From Planctomycetota bacterium (GTDB lineage: Bacteria > Planctomycetota > Planctomycetia > Pirellulales > Pirellulaceae), in NCBI GenBank assembly GCA_029259935.1, contig JAJDEH010000346.1, forward strand, positions 1 to 17,894: 17,894 nt of DNA. The letters are read 5' to 3'. A program made the translations under genes and the position numbers. The notes below the pieces were generated by a model. It ran no database searches. It was not told where the DNA came from and saw only the letters and a program-made list of their open reading frames with translations. Positions 1-6,751 of the stretch are shown here, piece after piece (positions within the stretch are counted from its first letter, which is position 1; each line of letters starts with the position of its first letter).

Positions 1-1040
1 GTGTAGGCGGCCGTGAACCGCGCCATGCCGCGAAGACGATCCAGATAGCTTTGCGGAACTTCTTGGCCAAGCCGCTGCCGGTAGCGCGCGGCAAAGAAAA
101 ACAATTCCGCGACCAGGCGATGATAAGGCACCGAGCCCTCGAAATTGACTCCATCCTTGGTGACCTGTCGAGGCAGTTCCCGAGCCAGCAGCGACCAGCC
201 CGCGTCATGCCATCGATTGGCCGTCCGGCCCGGTCCAAAAAACGACCCCGCGAACACGAGCCCCGCCGCATCCGCCGTGCAGTGGTTGCCGTTAACGTCC
301 GAATATTCCAAGTATCGTTCGAGATACCGTCCGTGCGAAAACAGATTGCGCAGAAACAACCCGCGAAAGTCGCCTGACGACCATGACGATGAGCGATGAA
401 AGGCATGAAAGAACCAGGTCCATGTGAAAATTCGCATGGCGGCTTCCATCGGACAGGCCCAATTGACGCCCAGCAAGTAAGGATTGTTTTTGATCCAGTC
501 CTCCAGCGTCCGCCGAACGCAACTCGCATATTTTTCATCACCCGTAAGCAAATAGGCCTGGCCAACCGGAATCAGCCACTGCAAGCGGGATAGTTCCCAG
601 GGAAATTTTACGTCGTTGGGCTGGTCCGGATCGCGATAATTCAAGTCACTCGCAAAACGCAATGGCCAAGACAATCCACTGATGTAGTCGCAATGCCAGT
701 CGATGCGTTCGCCCAAGTCAATCTCGCCGGATCCCATCAAATCGACGCGTCGTCGCAGCGCCTGGTCAGCCGAATCAAGAATGCGCTGGCGACTTGCGGG
801 AGACGTGGCGTGAATTTCGGCAGCGGCGGGAAACGCCGTCGCATAGGGGCGTAAGCCAATCGATTCCCAAAGTTCATCGAGGCTTGCTGCTTTTGTGCTG
901 CTCAGCAGAGCGGCCAGATCGGTCTCAGCGCCGAACCAACGATCCCAACAGCGCCCCGCTTCCAGGCGCAGGCGGCGAGCCAACACTCGGGGCGGCATGC
1001 GGGCGGCGCGTTGGATTTGGCCAAGCAAGTGGGCGGGCAT
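1..1040 (-). CDS. Heparinase II/III-type polysaccharide lyase, N-terminal part (runs off left edge)
   Basis: The reverse complement is open from an ATG at 1040 to the window edge, giving 346 residues without a stop; the C-terminal part lies outside. The sequence matches the all-alpha N-terminal region of heparinase II/III and alginate-lyase-like proteins. Recognisable stretches are NDVKFPWELSRLQWL (about residues 142-156), WACPMEAAMRIFTW (194-207), NGNHCTADAAGLVFAG (250-265) and DGVNFEGSVPYHRL (296-309). The Asn-His of GNH (252-253) and the Tyr-His of VPYH (306-307) sit where related lyases keep active-site residues; that assignment is inference. No signal peptide is visible at the start, so it may act in the cytoplasm or use another export route. 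It starts 15 bp after the oxidoreductase stop, so the two are probably co-transcribed. Lyases of this type paired with the bi-domain oxidoreductase are common in exopolysaccharide clusters, where they probably trim or turn over the polymer. Family call is strong; substrate unknown. Confidence 0.88.
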   Translation of the reverse strand, partial: MPAHLLGQIQRAARMPPRVLARRLRLEAGRCWDRWFGAETDLAALLSSTKAASLDELWESIGLRPYATAFPAAAEIHATSPASRQRILDSADQALRRRVDLMGSGEIDLGERIDWHCDYISGLSWPLRFASDLNYRDPDQPNDVKFPWELSRLQWLIPVGQAYLLTGDEKYASCVRRTLEDWIKNNPYLLGVNWACPMEAAMRIFTWTWFFHAFHRSSSWSSGDFRGLFLRNLFSHGRYLERYLEYSDVNGNHCTADAAGLVFAGSFFGPGRTANRWHDAGWSLLARELPRQVTKDGVNFEGSVPYHRLVAELFFFAARYRQRLGQEVPQSYLDRLRGMARFTAAY

Positions 1041-1055
1041 TCGAACGTCTCGCGG

Positions 1056-3200
1056 CTATTTGGAATGCAATTCCATCGGCATGCCTTCGCGAATGCTCGT
1101 CACGGCCAACAGCGAAGCCAGCGTCACCGAACGCAAGTCGGTCCACGAAATCGGCGCATCCCCGCCTTCCACCACTGCTCGCGAGAATGCCTCGATCTCG
1201 GCCCGATGTCCCTTATCTTGCCGCATCTTCTTCTTTTTTTGTTTGGTTCCTCGACAGAGCACCAGTTCGCGAAAATCGTCAATCACCGCTAAGCGGCCAC
1301 CACCGATCAATTCCACTCGTTCTTTTGAATAGGCGCGATTGCCGCCCGACAGATAAGCGATGTTGGAAATCGATCCGTTCTCATGCCGCAGCGTGATGAA
1401 ACATTGATCGTCGGTGATACTGGGCGCGTCAACGCCGCCGATCGATTCCGCAAACACGCGGACGGGTGGCGAACCCACGAGATAAGTCGCCAGATCGATC
1501 GCGTGGCACGCTTCTCCGATGATCCGGCCGCCACCCTCATCTTCATCCTGTGTCCAATGACTGGGCGGGACATGCCCCGCATTGAATCGAATTGAAGCGG
1601 TCAGCGGTGCCGAGACGTCCTCGAAAAATTCCTTCATTTGCAGGGCCGCCGGCGAGAAACGCCGATTGAAACCGACCATCAACAGCGGACAGTGGTCGCC
1701 GTTGGCCTGCACGACCGATTCGATTTCGCGAAGTTCTTCCAGCGTGCGGCAAAGGGGCTTTTCGACGAAGACATGCTTGCCCGCTTGCAGGCACTTGAGC
1801 ACCTGGCGGGCGTGATGGTCGTGACGCGTGACCGTGAAGACCACGTCGACATTGGGATCATAAATCAAGTCGTCTTCGTCCGTGGTGGCAACTTCAAATC
1901 CGAGCCGCTTGCCGCTCACGGTTCCCGACAAACCGCCCGCCGAACAAATCGCGTAGGGACGAAACTTGGCAGTGCGCAAGATAGCCGGCAGCAAGACCAT
2001 GCGCGCAAATCCGCCCGCTCCCAGACAACCGATGCCCACCTTGCCGCTCGCCGCCGCAGCTCGCAGTTGCACTCGGTGCGGCGATTCTTCTTCAGAACTA
2101 TCGGGGTGGTGGAGCAAGACTCCTAGATACGGTTCGCGACCCGACCGGATTAGATCATAGGCTTTCTCGGCTTCATGCAGTTCGAACCGATGTGACACAA
2201 GACGCGTGGTGTCAAGCTTGCCCGCGGACATCATGTCGAGCACGGCTTGCATGTTTCGTTGTTCGGTCCAGCGGACATATCCGACCGGATAGTCGTTGCC
2301 TCGCTCTTCGTAAACCGGATCATACCGGCCCGGTCCGTAGGAACACGAGATCATGAATTCGGCTTCGCGCAGATAATACGGTTTTCTAGGAAGCTCCAAC
2401 CCGACCGCGCCGACAACGACGACGCGGCCTTTTTGCCGAACCGCTTCACCCGCCATTTGTACGGGCGAATTGGACTTGGTCGCCGCTGTGATCAGCACCA
2501 CATCGGCCCCGATACCGCCAGTCAATTCTTGGACGGCTTCGGCATTTAATTGATGACTGGCGTGATCGGCGCCCAGCTCGCGCGCCAGTTCGCACTTCGC
2601 TTCATCCAGATCCATTCCCAGCACGCGGCAGCCCTGCGCCTTGAGAAGTTGCACCGTGATTTGGCCCACGAGCCCCAGGCCGATCACCAGCACCGTTTCA
2701 CCCAATCCAAGTTTCGACAATCGAACGCCCTGCAAGGCGATCGACCCGAGTACGGTAAACGCGGCCTGTTCAAACGGCACCGACGGATCTACTCGGGCGC
2801 ACAGGTTCTTAGGAATACATACCGTGCCCGCGTGAGGCCCGTTGGAAGCGACGCGATCCCCCGGCTTGAATTCTTGCACTCCCGCGCCGCAACCTAACAC
2901 GATTCCCGTTGACGAATACCCCAGCGCGATCGGTTCGCGCAGTTTTTCCGTCGCTTGCTGAAAGGCGGTCGCCAGTCCTTCAGTACGAGCGATATTCAAC
3001 ACTTGCCGTACTTTGTCTGGCCGCTCGGCCGCCTTGCCGATCAACGATTTGCCAGCCGTGTCGACGACCGACTTTTCGGTCCCGGCGGATATCAGCGAAC
3101 ACACATTTTGTATCAGCACGTGGCCCGGCTTGACCGTCGGGGCGGGAACTTGGGCGACGCTCAGCTTGCCGCTGCCGATGCTCTGAATCACCTGTAACAA
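1056..3200 (-). CDS. Bi-domain oxidoreductase: zinc-type alcohol dehydrogenase fused to Gfo/Idh/MocA
   Basis: This 714-residue protein joins two NAD(P)-binding enzymes. Residues 1 to about 365 are a medium-chain dehydrogenase/reductase: a GroES-like N-terminus (GYSSTGIVLGCG near 94-105, FKPGDRVA near 111-118) and a Rossmann motif GLGLVG at 174-179. Residues from about 386 to 714 are a Gfo/Idh/MocA oxidoreductase with its own dinucleotide motif (GAGGFA, 394-399) and the signature EKP at 480-482. The fusion and its length match the bi-domain oxidoreductases of exopolysaccharide and O-antigen loci, which are thought to modify sugar nucleotides or sugar acids; the exact reaction is unknown. The start is TTG: it has an AAGGAGG six bases upstream and gives the expected N-terminus. 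GTG at codon 4 is a weaker alternative. A promoter is proposed at 3274-3302. The lyase follows after 15 bp. Confidence 0.92.
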   Translation of the reverse strand: MLQVIQSIGSGKLSVAQVPAPTVKPGHVLIQNVCSLISAGTEKSVVDTAGKSLIGKAAERPDKVRQVLNIARTEGLATAFQQATEKLREPIALGYSSTGIVLGCGAGVQEFKPGDRVASNGPHAGTVCIPKNLCARVDPSVPFEQAAFTVLGSIALQGVRLSKLGLGETVLVIGLGLVGQITVQLLKAQGCRVLGMDLDEAKCELARELGADHASHQLNAEAVQELTGGIGADVVLITAATKSNSPVQMAGEAVRQKGRVVVVGAVGLELPRKPYYLREAEFMISCSYGPGRYDPVYEERGNDYPVGYVRWTEQRNMQAVLDMMSAGKLDTTRLVSHRFELHEAEKAYDLIRSGREPYLGVLLHHPDSSEEESPHRVQLRAAAASGKVGIGCLGAGGFARMVLLPAILRTAKFRPYAICSAGGLSGTVSGKRLGFEVATTDEDDLIYDPNVDVVFTVTRHDHHARQVLKCLQAGKHVFVEKPLCRTLEELREIESVVQANGDHCPLLMVGFNRRFSPAALQMKEFFEDVSAPLTASIRFNAGHVPPSHWTQDEDEGGGRIIGEACHAIDLATYLVGSPPVRVFAESIGGVDAPSITDDQCFITLRHENGSISNIAYLSGGNRAYSKERVELIGGGRLAVIDDFRELVLCRGTKQKKKKMRQDKGHRAEIEAFSRAVVEGGDAPISWTDLRSVTLASLLAVTSIREGMPMELHSK

Positions 3201-3206
3201 TTCACG

Positions 3207-3213
3207 CCTCCTT
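3207..3213 (-). promoter_or_regulatory. Strong ribosome binding site that fixes the TTG start
   Basis: On the minus strand AAGGAGG lies six bases before the TTG at 3200. It is the strongest Shine-Dalgarno in the window and supports TTG rather than the GTG nine bases further in. Confidence 0.75.
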
Positions 3214-3273
3214 GCGACGAATCACTCCGAATGGCTTACCAAGAATGCGAGCATTTCCGCTTGCATCGGCGGA

Positions 3274-3302
3274 ATAGTAGCAGTGTCGATGGACCGGGTC
3301 AA
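3274..3302 (-). promoter_or_regulatory. Candidate sigma70-type promoter for the oxidoreductase-lyase operon
   Basis: Read on the minus strand, a -35 box TTGACC (5 of 6 to consensus) at 3297-3302 is followed by exactly 17 bases and a -10 box TACTAT (4 of 6) at 3274-3279. This would start transcription near 3267, giving a leader of about 65 bases that ends in the strong Shine-Dalgarno. Position and spacing are good; no experimental support. Confidence 0.5.
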
Positions 3303-3529
3303 AGCAAGTTTGATTGGGCGTGAGGAACCGTGGTGCTTCGATCCACGTTGCGACGTCAGCGGGTGACAAAGGGAAAGGGCGTCTTGCTAGCGTTGGAGGG
3401 GAAACTCAACGAGAAAGTAGGTAAAAGGAGCAACCGTTCTACATCGTGTTGGAGTTTTTCAACAACGCCGTCCGCCAGCCGGGTGCGGATTCAGGTCAAA
3501 CTTGGCCCAGCGTTGACGATCCTGTTTGG
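3303..3529. other. Intergenic stretch without a supported gene
   Basis: Together with the promoter and leader this makes a gap of about 330 bases between the methyltransferase stop and the oxidoreductase start. It holds only a weak stem (TGTTG with CAACA near 3448-3465). Short open frames on both strands lack family resemblance and a ribosome binding site. I see no gene. Confidence 0.5.
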
Positions 3530-4255
3530 TCAATGAGCCGCGAATAGCGCAACACATCCGCGGGTTTCGATCGTGACTCGCTGGAATCGAGATCGCAGCA
3601 CTTCTTCCAGCGATTGGAGCGAATCCTCGGAATTCGTGAAGACGCGGCGTTTGTTGTAGAAGTTCATCAGACGCCGGGCCAGTATTCCTCGGGGAACTCC
3701 ACTGGCCAGAATCGTGGAGCCGAACAAGGTTCCGTCCGGGTTCAACAGTGACTTGAGATGGTCCAATACCAGGCCCTTGGACTGCATCGTGCCGGGCAGG
3801 CAATGCAGCACATAATTGAGACCAATGGAATCAAACCGCTCGACTTGCAGGTCGAGCGGGCGAAAGAGATCGCGCTGATAGATTTCGGGATGGTACCGCC
3901 GGATACGGGCCGCCGCCGCACGCAGGCAGTTCTCGTTCAAGTCGAGCAGGGCCACGCGCGGCGGCTCATTAGGAGGCTGCTCACCGCGATCATTACGAGG
4001 CTGCTCACTGGGAAAGGTGCAGCGGTCGAGAAAGAATCCCGTCCCCACGCCGACGTCCAAGTGATTGCCGGTAATGTGACGATCGTAAAGACGAAGTAGG
4101 TGTTTGGTGGGGCACTTCCAAACAAAACGGTTCGAGAACCCCAGGACTAGCCAGTCGTAGATGCGCAGCGTGCGTTTGGAATAGACGCTTTGTCCGGCCG
4201 CGATGTCATGGTCGGAAATGTCTTGGTCGGAAGTATCTTGGTCGGTAATCGGCAT
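3530..4255 (-). CDS. Class I SAM-dependent methyltransferase with two low-complexity insertions
   Basis: This 241-residue protein has the SAM-binding motif I as LDVGVGTGFFLD (about 66-77), an acidic motif II in VALLDLN (about 101-107), a post-motif II segment FDSIGLNYVLHCLPG, and LLNPDGTLFGSTIL as motif III. The N-terminal SVYSKRTLRIYDWLVLGFSNRF is typical of one small-molecule methyltransferase subfamily; the substrate is unknown. Two oddities are visible. Residues 3-17 are three copies of a five-residue repeat of the type (I/T)(T/S)D(Q/H)D. The loop directly after motif I is lengthened by an Asn/Gln/Pro/Glu-rich segment built from a 24 bp duplication. The start is the first ATG; no clear Shine-Dalgarno precedes it, so a start after the repeat cannot be excluded. 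It lies 126 bp below the membrane protein and 329 bp above the oxidoreductase, so it may be its own unit. Confidence 0.85.
   Translation of the reverse strand: MPITDQDTSDQDISDHDIAAGQSVYSKRTLRIYDWLVLGFSNRFVWKCPTKHLLRLYDRHITGNHLDVGVGTGFFLDRCTFPSEQPRNDRGEQPPNEPPRVALLDLNENCLRAAAARIRRYHPEIYQRDLFRPLDLQVERFDSIGLNYVLHCLPGTMQSKGLVLDHLKSLLNPDGTLFGSTILASGVPRGILARRLMNFYNKRRVFTNSEDSLQSLEEVLRSRFQRVTIETRGCVALFAAH
3966..4008 (-). repeat. In-frame 24 bp tandem duplication inside the methyltransferase
   Basis: On the plus strand the 19-base units at 3966-3984 and 3990-4008 (TCATTASGAGGCTGCTCAC, S being G or C) differ at one position and have a period of 24 bases, or eight codons. They encode SEQPRND and GEQPPNE in the loop after SAM motif I. 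Confidence 0.85.
4204..4248 (-). repeat. Three tandem 15 bp units at the methyltransferase N-terminus
   Basis: Units at 4204-4218, 4219-4233 and 4234-4248 share the core TGGTCGG and nearly all other positions. They encode three Asp-rich five-residue repeats right after the start codon. The period is a multiple of three, so gain or loss of a unit keeps the frame. Confidence 0.85.
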
Positions 4256-4381
4256 CCGTTGTTCACCACGAAACCATTTTCACTACGAATCCGGTCGTAA
4301 ATTCAAGAACAAGACTCAGGCGAGTAGCGGCAGGCCGCCCCGGTTTTTCACGCGCCGTTGCGCGATCTCGCCAACCGCCTG

Positions 4382-5038
4382 CTAGGACTTTGCCTTATCC
4401 TTCGTCGGAGGTGAGCGGCCCAGCTCTTTCTTTCCTGATCGGCTAATCGAGTTGTACTCATAGTCCATATACCAGTATTCATTGATGAGCAGCACGACGC
4501 CACCAAGAAACACCCCCATAATAAATCCCAAAACCGCTCCACAACCCGCGCCGATCCATCGCGCTTGCTTGAGAAGGACGAAGCCAGCAATTGAACCAAT
4601 TCCGCAGACGATTCCTCCCATTTTCAATTGCACCACATTGTCTCGCCAGTCCAGATTGAGTCTTCTTCCATTGCTTCGATTGGTGGAACCGCTGGCCGAG
4701 GTCGAGTCCGCATCCTCTTCATACCAGTCGTCCGGCCACTTTCGCAAAGAAGTCCGTCCTTGTTGATACACCTTCATTTCGTCTTCGGTCATCAGTCCCC
4801 GGTGTATTACGAATCGCCTGCCATGGGAGTCACTTACAAGCGTGGCAAATAAACCAACGGCTATTAACACCATGCAGAGTATTGTGGCCGTGGCAGCGCG
4901 AAGTTGAAAGTAACCCGCAATCAAGGCCAGCGACAGGATAACCATCATGGTCAGAATAACTGCCGCGCCTTGGAAATTGGCCATCCAATTGATGGCCAAT
5001 CGAAATCGTCGCTTTAGCCGCCGACGGAAGAACATCAT
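4382..5038 (-). CDS. Unrecognised membrane protein with four predicted helices
   Basis: I do not recognise a family. From the ATG at 5038 the protein has 218 residues: a very basic N-terminus (FFRRRLKRRFR), two hydrophobic segments (about 25-43 and 49-69), a polar central region of about 65 residues (STSASGSTNRSNGRR near 112-126, TEDEMKVYQQGR near 84-95), two more hydrophobic segments rich in glycine (about 138-157 and 161-186), and a basic tail. The frame is open back to 5179, but that would overlap the amidohydrolase by about 100 bp and add a non-membrane leader; the ATG pair at 5038/5035, just after the amidohydrolase stop, is preferred. GGAGG near 5056-5060 is somewhat far from it. The 37 bp gap suggests co-transcription with the amidohydrolase; a functional link is not evident. 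Confidence 0.7.
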   Translation of the reverse strand: MMFFRRRLKRRFRLAINWMANFQGAAVILTMMVILSLALIAGYFQLRAATATILCMVLIAVGLFATLVSDSHGRRFVIHRGLMTEDEMKVYQQGRTSLRKWPDDWYEEDADSTSASGSTNRSNGRRLNLDWRDNVVQLKMGGIVCGIGSIAGFVLLKQARWIGAGCGAVLGFIMGVFLGGVVLLINEYWYMDYEYNSISRSGKKELGRSPPTKDKAKS

Positions 5039-5075
5039 GGGAGTATTTCGCTTTTCCTCCGCGATTCTTGGATGG

Positions 5076-6335
5076 TCAGTCCAAGCGACCGGCCTTGACG
5101 ATTCCGCCCTGCATGACGGCCAAAATGCGATCGCGGGATTCCAGAATCGAAATGTCCGCCAAGACGTCGCCGTCGACAATCAGGACGTCGGCCAGCTTGC
5201 CTGCTTCTAGAGTACCTAATTCGTCGCCACAGCCCATGATTTCCGCGCCGGTTTTGGTGGCGCACTTGATGGTTTCCAGCGGCGTAAAGCCGACATGGTT
5301 CACGAAAAAAGACAGCTCCTTGGCGTAAGTTCCGTGCGGAGTCCAGGCAAAGCCGTAATCGCCGCCCATCCCCAGACGGCCGCCCGCCTTGAGAATGCGT
5401 CGGGCACTTTCCGCGCCACCGTCCAGCGTTTCTTGATGGCCATCGATCACCCGCTGGCCCATGCCGAAGTCGGGGCCGTATTCAATGCTGGCCCATTCGA
5501 ATTGCAGGGCGGGAACCACGGGTACGTCGCGAGATAGAATCATGTCCAGCGCTTCGTCGTCGACGAATGTGCCATGTTCCAGAGTGTCGTAGCCGGCACG
5601 CAATGCGTTTTTGATCCCCTCGGTGGCCCGGCAATGGCCGGTAACCTTCAGGGCATGATTGTGAGCTGTCGTGACCACGGCATCCATTTCCTCGAACGTC
5701 ATGCACAATGTGTGGTGGTCGTTCACATCCGGCGCGGCGGCGTCCCCCGTTGGGTAGGTCTTTACCCATTCCACACCGTCCTTGACCAACTTACGGACGG
5801 CGGAACGAGCATCGTCGGGTCCGTTGATCAGCAACACCAAGCCGTCCATCCCGATGCGGCGAAAATCGGGATTCCAATCCATCAATCCGCCCACTCCGCA
5901 TATTTCGCGCCCGCTGGCGGCCAATCGCGGGCCGGGAATCAGGTCCTTGTTGATCGCCTTCTTTAACCACACGTCGATATTGAACAGGCTGCCGCCGCTC
6001 CGCGCCGCGGTGTATCCACACTCCAAGGCCAGTTTCGCGTTGACCGCGGCCAGCAACGTGACGTATTCGACCGGGTACTTGATGTCGAGGTCCTCCAACG
6101 CGGCCACGTTGAAATACGTCGGATGAAAATGTGCCTCGACCAAACCCGGCATGATCGTTCCGCCGCGCGCGTCGATTTTCGTGGCAGCGGGCGGTTGCGT
6201 TTGTCCACTCTCCGGTCCGGCGTAGGAAATACGTCCGTCGTCGATGACCACCATGCCATTGGCTATGGCGGCGGAGCCTGTCCCGTCGACAAGTTGTCCA
6301 TTCCTGATGATCGTGGAACCTGCGGCTATTTTCAT
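5076..6335 (-). CDS. Metal-dependent amidohydrolase (imidazolonepropionase/prolidase-like)
   Basis: This 419-residue protein has the full amidohydrolase plan: an N-terminal beta-sandwich (IIRNGQLVDGTG, ends with MPGLVEAHFHP), a TIM barrel, and a C-terminal return to the sandwich (GTLEAGKLADVLIVDGD). Metal ligands are visible: His69 and His71 in HFH, Lys192 in WVKTYPTGD as the likely carboxylated bridging lysine, His234 in VTGHCRA, His254 in LEHGTF, and Asp326 in GGDYGF. The set fits binuclear members related to imidazolonepropionase and Xaa-Pro dipeptidase-like amidohydrolases. It would hydrolyse a C-N bond in a cyclic amide or peptide-like substrate; which one is not evident. No signal peptide is seen, so it is probably cytoplasmic. 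The ATG at 6335 gives the usual N-terminus. The membrane protein follows after 37 bp. Confidence 0.92.
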   Translation of the reverse strand: MKIAAGSTIIRNGQLVDGTGSAAIANGMVVIDDGRISYAGPESGQTQPPAATKIDARGGTIMPGLVEAHFHPTYFNVAALEDLDIKYPVEYVTLLAAVNAKLALECGYTAARSGGSLFNIDVWLKKAINKDLIPGPRLAASGREICGVGGLMDWNPDFRRIGMDGLVLLINGPDDARSAVRKLVKDGVEWVKTYPTGDAAAPDVNDHHTLCMTFEEMDAVVTTAHNHALKVTGHCRATEGIKNALRAGYDTLEHGTFVDDEALDMILSRDVPVVPALQFEWASIEYGPDFGMGQRVIDGHQETLDGGAESARRILKAGGRLGMGGDYGFAWTPHGTYAKELSFFVNHVGFTPLETIKCATKTGAEIMGCGDELGTLEAGKLADVLIVDGDVLADISILESRDRILAVMQGGIVKAGRLD

Positions 6336-6451
6336 GACGTGATACTCGTGGTGACGGGTTGGGCGATGTCGCGTGGCGAGGCCAAGGATTCGCGTTGGTG
6401 GAAGGTAATGGGCTAGATGAATGCTCGGGCCACCCAGGCACTCGCTACCGT

Positions 6452-6485
6452 GGCCGACTTCGTTTCCGGCCGCCGCATTCGCGGC
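6452..6485 (-). other. Two small adjacent stem-loops in the gap above the amidohydrolase
   Basis: A GCCGC/GCGGC stem with a four-base loop (6472-6485) lies directly beside, and shares its edge with, a GGCCG/CGGCC stem with a ten-base loop (6452-6471). They lie 7 bases downstream of the stop of the proposed small gene at 6493. There is no T-run, so they are not a standard terminator. The rest of 6336-6492 shows nothing further. Confidence 0.35.
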
Positions 6486-6492
6486 TCGACTC

Positions 6493-6636
6493 CTACCGAT
6501 CTGTATACCGCAGGCGTACGCCCAATGCCACTTGCTTTGGTTCGGTAGGAGGGGCTGATTCTCCTTCAGGTTTCTTTTTCTTGCGTTGGGCTCTCTCGAA
6601 TTTCATGGATTTGGCACGCCTAGGGTGTGCCTTCAT
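6493..6636 (-). CDS. Possible small, highly basic protein of 47 residues
   Basis: From the ATG at 6636 the frame encodes 47 residues starting MKAHPRRAKSMKFERAQRK. The N-terminal half is strongly basic with a run of lysines, and the C-terminal half is richer in Pro, Glu and Val. It fills part of an otherwise empty 416 bp gap, does not lie in the shadow of another gene, and ends just before two small stem-loops. A longer form from 6678 adds 14 residues. No Shine-Dalgarno is seen and I cannot name a family, so it could be a chance frame. Confidence 0.35.
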   Translation of the reverse strand: MKAHPRRAKSMKFERAQRKKKKPEGESAPPTEPKQVALGVRLRYTDR

Positions 6637-6696
6637 GGTGTAGTTTCGTGGTGTAGTTGGGCGTATGCCGGCTAGCATCCGCAGCTATTTGCCGCT

Positions 6697-6721
6697 GCCG
6701 TCTTGCGGCTCACAAGACGGC
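6697..6721 (-). repeat. Hairpin with shared core TGTGAGCCGCA, copy 1
   Basis: A perfect nine-base-pair stem (GCCGTCTTG with CAAGACGGC) closes a seven-base loop, CGGCTCA on the plus strand. It starts 30 bases after the stop of the 541-residue membrane protein. The central eleven bases are identical to those of the hairpin at 9977-9999, while the outer stems differ. On the gene strand the T-run comes before, not after, the stem, so it is not a standard intrinsic terminator. Confidence 0.7.
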
Positions 6722-6751
6722 TAAAAAATGGTTGAGGGTCATGGATACCAT

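Noticed and set aside
3330..3536. Plus-strand frame of 68 codons in the gap between methyltransferase and oxidoreductase
   Set aside because: No ribosome binding site or similarity, opposite direction to all other genes, and it runs into the methyltransferase end.
5039..5179. Longer N-terminus for the four-helix membrane protein, starting at 5179
   Set aside because: It would overlap about 100 bp of the amidohydrolase 3' end and adds a segment that reads as a shifted frame of that gene.
6696..6730. Hairpin next to a run of A/T as a rho-independent terminator
   Set aside because: On the gene strand the T-run precedes the stem; on the other strand the stem is followed by A, not T. Neither direction gives a standard terminator.
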